From: Microcaldota archaeon | GTDB lineage: Archaea > Micrarchaeota > Micrarchaeia > Micrarchaeales > Micrarchaeaceae | Assembly: GCA_021828345.1 (NCBI GenBank) | Contig: JAJZJI010000032.1 | Location: forward strand, 1 to 11,709 | DNA length: 11,709 nt | Reading direction: 5' to 3' | Part shown: piece after piece, positions 1-5,116 of the stretch | Layout of the letters: each line of letters opens with the position of its first letter | Numbering within the stretch: position 1 is the stretch's first letter | Program-made: the position numbers and the translations under genes | The notes under the pieces: model-generated | What the model was told of the DNA's origin: nothing | The model's database searches: none | What the model saw: the letters and a program-made list of their open reading frames with translations, nothing else

Positions 1-1055
1 ATATTGCACATAGAGATTTCCAGACATCTAAATATTATTTTACAATTATTGATGCGCCTGGCCACAAAGACTTTGTAAAGAATATGATTACGGGTGCATC
101 ACAGGCTGATGCTGCAGTTCTTGTAGTTACTGCACCTGATGGTATTATGGCACAAACAAAGGAGCACGCAATACTTATAAGCGTTCTTGGGGTCAAGCAG
201 GTAATAGTTGCAATAAATAAGATGGATGCCGTCCAGTATTCTCAGGAGAAATATGATAATGTAAAGAAGAGTGTTTCAGATTTATTAAAAACATTGGGAT
301 ACAAGGTAGATACAATCAATTTTGTTCCATATTCTGCATATGAAGGAACAAACGTAGCCGCAAAAGCTAGCGATAAGATGCCTTGGTACAATGGACCAAC
401 ATTGCTAGAAGCAATAGATATGTTTACTGTACCAGCAAAGCCGACAGATAAGCCATTAAGACTTCCAATACAGGACGTATTCAGCGTAAGCGGATTCGGA
501 ACAGTGCCTGTTGGTCGAGTTGAGACTGGAATAGTAAAGCCTGGTGATAATGTAATAATAATGCCTGAGGGTATAAAGACTGTGATAAAGAGCGTAGAAA
601 TGCACCACAAGCAGTTGACACAGGCTGAGCCTGGAGACAACATCGGCTTCAATATAAAGGATGTCGAAAAGAAGAGCATAAAGCGCGGAGATGTCATAGG
701 TCCTGCATCAAATCCACCTACTGTCGCAACAGAGTTTATTGCACAGATAATAATATTGCATCATCAGAATGTTATAGCAAAGGGTTATACACCAGTGTTC
801 CACATACACACAATACAGGTTGCATGTACAATAACGGAGATTCTTGAGAAGAAAGATCCAAAAACTGGCCAGACATTAGAGAAGAATCCGGAGACATTGA
901 AGACTGGAGATATAGCTATAGTAAAGATTAAGCCTACAAAGCCTATTGTAGTAGAAAAGGCAAGTGAATTCCCACAATTGGCAAGATTTGCCATAAGAGA
1001 TATGGGAGAGACTGTGGGCGCAGGTCTTATTACCGAAATAACTGGTAAGCAATAG
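1..1055 (+). CDS. tuf: Translation elongation factor EF-1 alpha (aEF1A), 5'-truncated by the window edge
   Basis: This GTPase delivers aminoacyl-tRNA to the ribosomal A site in the cytoplasm. The frame is open from base 3, so 350 residues are visible; roughly 75 N-terminal residues, including the P-loop (G1), lie outside the window by comparison with the usual archaeal length of about 425-435. Visible motifs are DAPGH (G3) at fragment residues 17-21, NKMD (G4) near residue 72, and a PYSAYEG segment fitting G5. The two beta-barrel domains follow, with VGRVETG and a C-terminal segment resembling the family's YTPVFHxHTxQVAC signature, here with Ile at both variable positions. The stop codon is 8 nt before the uS10 start, so the two are almost certainly cotranscribed, the usual archaeal EF-1 alpha-rpsJ order. 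The ATG at 84 is internal and is not the gene start. Identification is very secure. Confidence 0.98.
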   Translation, partial: IAHRDFQTSKYYFTIIDAPGHKDFVKNMITGASQADAAVLVVTAPDGIMAQTKEHAILISVLGVKQVIVAINKMDAVQYSQEKYDNVKKSVSDLLKTLGYKVDTINFVPYSAYEGTNVAAKASDKMPWYNGPTLLEAIDMFTVPAKPTDKPLRLPIQDVFSVSGFGTVPVGRVETGIVKPGDNVIIMPEGIKTVIKSVEMHHKQLTQAEPGDNIGFNIKDVEKKSIKRGDVIGPASNPPTVATEFIAQIIILHHQNVIAKGYTPVFHIHTIQVACTITEILEKKDPKTGQTLEKNPETLKTGDIAIVKIKPTKPIVVEKASEFPQLARFAIRDMGETVGAGLITEITGKQ

Positions 1056-1063
1056 GTGCATGC

Positions 1064-1381
1064 ATGAGCAATGAGAGTAATGTAGCAACAATAAAGTTGG
1101 TAAGCACTAATGTCAATTCTGTCAATACAATAGCAAAGCAGATAAAAGATATTGCAGGCTCAATAAACGTAAAGTGTATGGGCCCAATACCATTCCCAAC
1201 GAGGAAAATAAAATATACATTGAGAAAGACACCTTGTGCAAGCGGTAGGCACACATTCGAAAAATGGGAGATCCGTTTTCATAAAAGATTATTGCAGATT
1301 GATGGTAACGAACAAGCTCTCAGGCAGGTAATGCGCATTCCAGTTCCTGATGACATACAAATTGAGATAAGTTTGGGCTAA
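1064..1381 (+). CDS. rpsJ: Small ribosomal subunit protein uS10
   Basis: This is a 105-residue protein of the 30S head, of normal length for archaeal uS10 (about 102-106). The segments GPIPFPTRK, a histidine/arginine-rich stretch beginning ASGRHTFEKWEIR, and the C-terminal IPVPDDIQIEISLG are typical of the family. GGTG at 1055-1058, overlapping the EF-1 alpha stop, complements the anti-Shine-Dalgarno end of archaeal 16S rRNA at about 5 nt spacing, which supports the ATG at 1064. The 8-nt gap to EF-1 alpha indicates one transcript and probable translational coupling. The gene is followed by T-rich sequence expected of archaeal termination. Nothing is missing or unusual. Confidence 0.98.
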   Translation: MSNESNVATIKLVSTNVNSVNTIAKQIKDIAGSINVKCMGPIPFPTRKIKYTLRKTPCASGRHTFEKWEIRFHKRLLQIDGNEQALRQVMRIPVPDDIQIEISLG

Positions 1382-1445
1382 ATTTATCTTAGCTTATTTT
1401 TTATATTTTATATATTTTTATTATATTATATTTTAATTTATATTG
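1382..1445 (+). terminator. T-rich termination region behind EF-1 alpha-rpsJ
   Basis: Several consecutive T-runs on the + strand begin right after the uS10 stop, and no strong GC-rich hairpin accompanies them. Archaeal RNA polymerase terminates at such oligo-T tracts. The tRNA-Gly promoter follows, so ending the operon transcript here is sensible. The exact 3' end cannot be read from sequence. Confidence 0.55.
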
Positions 1446-1466
1446 TTTTTGCAAAATTTGCAATCA

Positions 1467-1475
1467 ATATAAATA
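1467..1475 (+). promoter_or_regulatory. Probable TATA box for tRNA-Gly
   Basis: The A/T element ATATAAATA lies about 40 nt upstream of the tRNA 5' end. Initiation about 25 nt downstream would leave a short 5' leader of 10-15 nt for RNase P to remove. The surrounding sequence is very AT-rich, so the assignment is tentative. Confidence 0.4.
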
Positions 1476-1512
1476 ATTATTTAGAGTTTGTTAAAGAATT
1501 AATACTAAATAC

Positions 1513-1585
1513 GCGATCGTAGTCTAGCCTGGTAGGACGCGGCCTTGCCAAGGCTGCAACCCGGGTTCAAATCCCGGCGATCGCA
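1513..1585 (+). tRNA. tRNA-Gly (anticodon GCC)
   Basis: A complete cloverleaf can be folded. The acceptor stem GCGATCG pairs with CGATCGC, the D-stem GTCT pairs with GGAC, and the D-loop contains GG. The anticodon stem is CGGCC/GGCTG with loop TTGCCAA, and the T-arm is CCGGG-TTCAAAT-CCCGG. Anticodon GCC reads the glycine codons GGC and GGU. The discriminator is A and CCA is not encoded, as is common in archaea. There is no intron. It stands alone between the rpsJ terminator and the ABM-domain gene. Confidence 0.97.
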
Positions 1586-1626
1586 ATTTTTTATTCTGAT
1601 TCTATTTTTGATGTATGCTATATGAT

Positions 1627-1633
1627 AGGAGGT
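1627..1633 (+). promoter_or_regulatory. Orphan perfect Shine-Dalgarno heptamer
   Basis: AGGAGGT, a full anti-16S match, lies about 51 nt before the preferred ABM start at 1685, too far to serve it. The next possible start, TTG at 1635, is only 1 nt away. It opens a 17-codon hydrophobic frame whose TGA (1686-1688) overlaps the ABM ATG as ATGA. Either the heptamer is coincidental or it belongs to a micro-ORF coupled to the ABM gene. See findings. Confidence 0.3.
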
Positions 1634-1684
1634 TTTGCAACATCTAATTATTATACTCTTTTTAACATATTTTATTGTGATAAT

Positions 1685-1972
1685 ATGATAAATGTAGGTA
1701 TGTATTATAATGTAAAGAGTGGTAGCGAGAAGGAGTTTGAGGGGATATTTGGGAATGTAATATCATCTTTAAAGACATCTGGCAGTGGCATACTTAATGC
1801 GAAATTGTATAAGGAGGTTGGCAGTAACGAATATATGATATTTACAGAGTGGGAGAGTATGGAAGTATTTACGAAATTTATCCAAAGCAGAGGCTTTAAG
1901 GATACTACTACATACGGTAAGTCAATATTGGAAGGTCCGCCTAAGCACAGAGTATTCAATAATGTAGAATAA
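1685..1972 (+). CDS. Small ABM-domain (antibiotic biosynthesis monooxygenase-like, dimeric alpha/beta barrel) protein
   Basis: The protein has 95 residues from ATG 1685. It resembles ABM/heme-degrading-monooxygenase-fold proteins: an N-terminal strand (INVGMYYNVKSG), a Glu/Phe-rich helix (EKEFEGIFGNVI), strands with LYKEVGS and YMIFTEWES, a second helix (FTKFIQSRGFKD), and a C-terminal GPPKHRVF. ABM proteins are compact homodimers acting as cofactor-light oxygenases, heme-handling enzymes or simple binding modules; the substrate cannot be told here. An in-frame ATG at 1622 would add 21 residues with no family resemblance. The TTATA at 1650-1654 fits initiation around 1680, i.e. a nearly leaderless mRNA starting at 1685, so I prefer that start. 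The gene ends 5 nt from the end of the convergent kinase-like gene. Family is fairly sure, function unknown. Confidence 0.75.
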   Translation: MINVGMYYNVKSGSEKEFEGIFGNVISSLKTSGSGILNAKLYKEVGSNEYMIFTEWESMEVFTKFIQSRGFKDTTTYGKSILEGPPKHRVFNNVE

Positions 1973-1977
1973 GTAAT

Positions 1978-2643
1978 CTAAAATCTACGCTTTAAATTAT
2001 CCAATAATTCTATGTCCGCGCTTATTCTAAATTTATCATCAACATAGCTGTATGCTGGAAGCGGATCTATTAATCTAAGCGTTCTATCATTTTTTATTAA
2101 TATATTGCCATTGTTTAAATCGCTACCTATAGATATATCCCCATGGCCAATTTTATTTTCGTGCAGCTTTGATATCAATGGAACCAATGTATTATATATA
2201 ATATCGCGCTTGAAATCAGAGTCAAACACATAAAGTGGTTTTCCTTCAATATACTCAAGAAAATAACCTGTTATACTGTTTTTATATATGGCAATAGCAA
2301 TAGGCGTTGCTGTATTTTCTGGTGCAATCCTATAAATTTTTAAGAGTTGTTCAAATTCTCCTACTATATGTTTTGTACCATAACATACAACTATGGCGCG
2401 CTCCGCAGAATACGAATGTTTATAATTATCACAATCATATATTTGCCTTCCAAATAAGTCTGAGTAATCTTTGTAAATGATGCTGTTCGTACATTTGAAA
2501 AAAATATTGCCTACGAAATATCCACTACGCCCAAGCGTTTCGATAAAGTTCCTTGAACTAATATCGATTACCGGCAAGAATTTGTCAAAAACTATTTTTT
2601 TTTCGATGTTATTGTGATCACAACCATCTTTAAATGCGTTCAT
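1978..2643 (-). CDS. Small protein-kinase-like (RIO/Bud32/APH-fold) protein
   Basis: This 221-residue protein has a recognisable kinase C-lobe: a hinge-like GYFLEYIEGKPL (about 126-137), catalytic-loop-like HGD at 167-169, DLNNGNILI at 175-183, and a metal-binding DFG equivalent reading LIDP (Asp193). Small kinases of the RIO/Bud32 and aminoglycoside-phosphotransferase type have this atypical pattern and no long activation loop. The N-lobe is divergent: no glycine loop or VAVK is obvious; Lys91 and Glu96 or Glu98 are candidates for the ATP-binding pair. The catalytic loop looks expanded, with two overlapping candidate loops. It is not a clear Bud32, since the Bud32 N-terminal signature is absent. 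The start at 2643 is supported by a TATA box at 2672-2681 giving an almost leaderless transcript, and it sits in the centre of a perfect palindrome. Phosphotransfer activity and target are unproven. Confidence 0.65.
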   Translation of the reverse strand: MNAFKDGCDHNNIEKKIVFDKFLPVIDISSRNFIETLGRSGYFVGNIFFKCTNSIIYKDYSDLFGRQIYDCDNYKHSYSAERAIVVCYGTKHIVGEFEQLLKIYRIAPENTATPIAIAIYKNSITGYFLEYIEGKPLYVFDSDFKRDIIYNTLVPLISKLHENKIGHGDISIGSDLNNGNILIKNDRTLRLIDPLPAYSYVDDKFRISADIELLDNLKRRF

Positions 2644-2657
2644 TAAAACGCATTTAA
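2630..2657. repeat. 11-bp perfect inverted repeat centred on the kinase-like gene's start codon
   Basis: TTAAATGCGTT (2630-2640) and AACGCATTTAA (2647-2657) are perfectly complementary and flank a 6-nt spacer that holds the start codon (CAT on +, 2641-2643). The predicted transcription start, about 26 nt after the TATA box, falls near 2650 inside the upstream arm. That suggests a DNA operator covering the start site. If transcription begins further upstream, it would instead be an RNA hairpin with AUG in its loop. There is no T-tract, so it is not a terminator. Confidence 0.75.
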
Positions 2658-2671
2658 TATGGTCTTATCAA

Positions 2672-2681
2672 ATATATATAA
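2672..2681 (-). promoter_or_regulatory. TATA box of the kinase-like gene
   Basis: On the minus strand this reads TTATATATAT, centred about 33 nt before the ATG at 2643. It predicts transcription starting near 2650 and a leader of only a few nucleotides. It lies in the short gap after the AIM24 stop (2690), so the kinase-like gene can be transcribed independently. Confidence 0.6.
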
Positions 2682-2689
2682 TTTTACAA

Positions 2690-3382
2690 TTAATTTCTTG
2701 CTGGAATATATTTCATAATCGATTGCGCGACTTTTAGTAGAGAACTTGTATGTATCCATACTTTTCCAGGTCCTGTAAGGCTTATCATGGCAAGGCCTTC
2801 TCCGCTCAATACCATAGTTTTTATGCCCCCTGCAGCTACAACATTATACGTAACTTTACTTTCCATTGCTAATAAGTGTGACATTTCAACTTGTATAGTT
2901 TCTCCAGAATCCAAGTCTTTTTCTATACAACCTCCAACTCCATGTACAAAGAGCTTTCCGCTCCCTCTGAATTTTGCAAGAAATATCCCCTCCCCGCCAA
3001 ATACCATAAATTTAACAGAAGGCACTGCAGCATCATAAACAACAGAATTCTCGGCAAATATGAACGAATTATGTTCGACAAGTATGTCTGTAGAACCATC
3101 CAATGTAATATCCTTTATTTTACCTGGAAAAAATCCTGTAAACGATACATTGCCAGGACCCTCCATTGTCATTACAAATAACGATCCTCCAGTAAGGCCG
3201 CGTTTTACCATGCCAAATATGCCCCCACCAACGCCAGTTGCTGTAGTATTTATCTTAACTTCAGGGGTTTTGAATATAATATGTCCAGAACTTCCATAAA
3301 TACTGTCTCCAGATTCAAGATTTACATTTATACTTTGCATATCTGATCCTTCAATTGTATAATCCATATAATCACTCAACAT
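2690..3382 (-). CDS. AIM24 / TIGR00266-family beta-barrel protein
   Basis: The 230-residue protein is rich in glycine and beta-strand segments and matches the AIM24 family, conserved in bacteria, archaea and mitochondria. Typical features are the N-terminal YTIEGSDMQSINVNLESGDSI, a GGGIFGMVKRGLTGGSLF stretch (about 52-69), GPGNVSFTGFFPGKI, a later GSGKLFVHGVGG, and GPGKVWIHTSSL near the C-terminus. The fold is a pseudo-symmetric trimeric double-stranded beta-helix; the biochemical role is not established, although the yeast homologue affects mitochondrial inner-membrane organisation. No signal peptide or membrane segment is visible. The alternative start Met6 (3367) resembles the usual family N-terminus and fits a weak A/T element at 3399-3408, so either Met1 or Met6 is possible. 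It is downstream of tfb on the same strand with a 32-nt gap. Confidence 0.9.
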   Translation of the reverse strand: MLSDYMDYTIEGSDMQSINVNLESGDSIYGSSGHIIFKTPEVKINTTATGVGGGIFGMVKRGLTGGSLFVMTMEGPGNVSFTGFFPGKIKDITLDGSTDILVEHNSFIFAENSVVYDAAVPSVKFMVFGGEGIFLAKFRGSGKLFVHGVGGCIEKDLDSGETIQVEMSHLLAMESKVTYNVVAAGGIKTMVLSGEGLAMISLTGPGKVWIHTSSLLKVAQSIMKYIPARN

Positions 3383-3414
3383 AATTACAAAGCAAAACTT
3401 AATAATATTGTGAC

Positions 3415-4182
3415 TTAGTCAATATTTTTTATGTGCCTAAATATTAATGTTGCTAAATTATCACAATCAATGCTTTGATACTCCCCATTTTTAATGATAA
3501 AATCAAGCATTCTAATAGCCATCTCTTTTGCACTGTCATCTAAATTTCTATTATCAAATAAATTATTTAGCGAAGTTTTTATTTTAATGTATCTATTGAT
3601 TATATTTACCATATTTTCGACTGCGTGTTTGCAGCTTTCAATTTCTTCATTATCTAATTCAAATAAAATTTTTAATGTGCTTCTACTGCGTTGTATGTGT
3701 GCCTCTGCGCATTTTAATGATACTATAGCATAAATCATCGCTTCAGTTTTTCTGCCATTTGTTATGCCCATGTCTATACATTTTCTATACAATATTGTCG
3801 AGCCAACTCTTAGATCATTAGGCATGGAAAGATATGCCCATGCTAACTGCAAATATGGCAGCGCACGAGAAAAATTTCTCTCGATTGTACTCATTTTATT
3901 TTTTATTAAATACCTATTTTTTATTTTTGTAAATTTAGCAACATCAATTCCTATGTCAGTTCCAAGGCTCCTATTCACTTTCATTGCGCTAACTATTGAA
4001 TATGCTGGTGGATTATCACTTTCAAAAAAAGAGGACCCATCATAAAAATCGATAGGTAAATCATCAATTATAATGCCGCATAAAGAGCAGTAATACTCAT
4101 GGCGTATCCCATCAAATATTATTTGACCCTTCCCACAGTTATTACATATATTTGAGTTGGGCCAAATGGCACCATCCCTCAT
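3415..4182 (-). CDS. tfb: Shortened transcription initiation factor TFB (TFIIB homologue)
   Basis: TFB bridges TBP-bound promoter DNA and RNA polymerase. From ATG 4182 the protein has 255 residues against the usual roughly 300-310. The zinc ribbon is intact, with Cys13, Cys16, Cys32 and Cys35. A linker with SLGTDIG corresponds to the family's GLxTxIG region. The first cyclin repeat (about 101-190) starts ERNFSRALPYLQ and contains RKCIDMGITNGR. The second repeat has only about 60 residues and stops after its first helices, so the C-terminal helices that include the BRE-reading helix-turn-helix seem absent. The AIM24 start is 32 nt downstream, so the missing part is not simply frameshifted. An upstream in-frame ATG at 4215 precedes the TATA box (4205-4213), so 4182 is the supported start on a leaderless mRNA. 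It could be an alternative TFB working beside a full-length paralogue elsewhere. Confidence 0.85.
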   Translation of the reverse strand: MRDGAIWPNSNICNNCGKGQIIFDGIRHEYYCSLCGIIIDDLPIDFYDGSSFFESDNPPAYSIVSAMKVNRSLGTDIGIDVAKFTKIKNRYLIKNKMSTIERNFSRALPYLQLAWAYLSMPNDLRVGSTILYRKCIDMGITNGRKTEAMIYAIVSLKCAEAHIQRSRSTLKILFELDNEEIESCKHAVENMVNIINRYIKIKTSLNNLFDNRNLDDSAKEMAIRMLDFIIKNGEYQSIDCDNLATLIFRHIKNID

Positions 4183-4204
4183 AATAAGACTAAAATACTG
4201 AAAC

Positions 4205-4213
4205 CTTATAAAC
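4205..4213 (-). promoter_or_regulatory. TATA box that decides the tfb start
   Basis: GTTTATAAG on the minus strand is centred about 27 nt before the ATG at 4182, the spacing expected for a leaderless archaeal transcript. The longer in-frame start at 4215 would lie upstream of this promoter and therefore outside the mRNA. Confidence 0.65.
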
Positions 4214-4243
4214 AAGTCTACTAGTATGTTTTACTAAAATAAA

Positions 4244-4337
4244 TAGCCCCAGCCAGATTCGAACTGGCGTTTACGGCTCCAGAGGCCGCCGTCCTTTTAT
4301 AGTTGCATAAATGCAAAGACCACTAGACGATGGGGCT
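4244..4337 (-). tRNA. tRNA-Gln (anticodon CTG) with a 30-nt D-loop or D-loop intron
   Basis: The cloverleaf is clear apart from the D-loop. The acceptor is AGCCCCA/TGGGGCT and the D-stem is GTCT (4328-4325) with GGAC (4294-4291). The anticodon stem is GCGGC/GCCGT with loop CTCTGGA, anticodon CTG at 4282-4280. The T-arm is GCCAG-TTCGAAT-CTGGC, the discriminator is A, and no CCA is encoded. The anticodon reads the Gln codon CAG. The D-loop spans 4324-4295, 30 nt instead of about 8-11, and carries a hairpin TTGCA-TTTA-TGCAA (4316-4303) after the conserved GG. The extra 20-22 nt may be a non-canonical intron, since archaea splice introns from many tRNA positions. I could not fit a canonical bulge-helix-bulge, so a genuinely enlarged D-loop or a decayed gene remain possible. 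Confidence 0.9.
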
Positions 4338-4349
4338 ATAAGATATAAG

Positions 4350-4373
4350 TATTTATTCGCAACGCTATTTATT
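4350..4373 (-). promoter_or_regulatory. Duplicated BRE/TATA-like elements before tRNA-Gln
   Basis: On the minus strand GAATAAATA occurs twice, 16 nt apart (TATA cores at 4366-4373 and 4350-4357), each near a GCGAA purine-rich BRE-like element. The distal copy predicts transcription about 7 nt before the tRNA 5' end, which is plausible; the proximal one would start inside the tRNA. Confidence 0.45.
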
Positions 4374-4397
4374 CATTTCGCTGAATTTTAAGAATAA

Positions 4398-5090
4398 TCA
4401 AATAATATTTCTATAAAACATTGATAGCATCAAAGCTATGAAAATCATAAATATTATAGTTATTATCGGTATCCCTGTAAAGATTATCATAAGAACAAAT
4501 ATTATGCCCATTGTGACAAGATAATAAGATTTATTCCATGCGAGCACTTTGCTGCCGTCAAGTGGGAATATCGGCAGCATGTTGAAAAATGCAAGAAATA
4601 CGCTTATAAATATGGTGAATGACAATATGCTATAAATATAGCTGCTTTGTGCGGGCGCCAATATTATAGTTAATATAAATGCGCCAAGGAAAATGGCGAG
4701 ATTTGTTAGTGGCCCAGCAATAGACACTATACCATTCTCTTTTTTTGTAAAGTTATTTGTGTATATCATTGTGGCTCCAGGTATGCCTAATAAGAATCCC
4801 ATCAATCCTGTCGCAAGCGTTATTATGAGCCCATTTTGTGATGTTTTAAAACCAGCTATTGCACCATAACGTTGGGCTATGAACTTATGCATTAATTCAT
4901 GCAGCACAAAGCTGAGCGTTACGCCTATTGCGACTATTGGCAGATCATAAAGAAATGAACTTAAAAAATATTTTGTAGGGCTAAAAATTCCGCCTGTGAG
5001 CGTAAATGTAAATGCAAATATAAGAACAGCATCAGCTATTATTATCTCCTTTATCTCAGAATATGCATGCGTATGCTCTCGTGTTTGCAT
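4398..5090 (-). CDS. Site-2-protease-like M50 family integral membrane metalloprotease
   Basis: This is a 230-residue, strongly hydrophobic protein with about six predicted membrane segments. The zinc-binding HELMH (His64, Glu65, His68) lies in the second or third segment, and the third zinc ligand is Asp178 in the conserved LPIFPLDGSK. GPLTN (126-130) is another hallmark of the family. Enzymes of this type cut substrate proteins within or near the membrane. The compact form without PDZ or CBS domains is common in archaea, where substrates are mostly unknown. Its ATG is 26 nt downstream of the dnaG stop on the same strand, so it may be cotranscribed with dnaG. An A/T-rich element in that gap might also give it its own promoter. 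All catalytic residues are present, so it should be active. Confidence 0.92.
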   Translation of the reverse strand: MQTREHTHAYSEIKEIIIADAVLIFAFTFTLTGGIFSPTKYFLSSFLYDLPIVAIGVTLSFVLHELMHKFIAQRYGAIAGFKTSQNGLIITLATGLMGFLLGIPGATMIYTNNFTKKENGIVSIAGPLTNLAIFLGAFILTIILAPAQSSYIYSILSFTIFISVFLAFFNMLPIFPLDGSKVLAWNKSYYLVTMGIIFVLMIIFTGIPIITIIFMIFIALMLSMFYRNII

Positions 5091-5116
5091 TTAACATACC
5101 TAAATTTAAAATGCAA

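Noticed and set aside
1622..1684. Longer ABM protein starting at ATG 1622
   Set aside because: The 21 extra residues do not resemble the ABM fold or a signal peptide, and a TATA-like element at 1650 lies inside them.
2630..2657. The palindrome as a terminator of the AIM24 gene
   Set aside because: No T-tract follows on the minus strand, and it overlaps the next gene's start codon.
3494..4045. Two + strand ORFs opposite tfb
   Set aside because: They are shadows of the TFB coding frame with no initiation signals.
4183..4215. Longer TFB starting at 4215
   Set aside because: The tfb TATA box at 4205-4213 lies downstream of that ATG, so it would not be in the mRNA; TFB homology begins only at the zinc ribbon.
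4295..4324. Canonical bulge-helix-bulge intron in tRNA-Gln
   Set aside because: With the TGCA/TGCA hairpin as the inner helix, the required 4-bp helix and 3-nt bulges cannot be formed; the best pairing (TCTT with AAGG) leaves a 7-nt bulge. An intron is kept only as a hypothesis.
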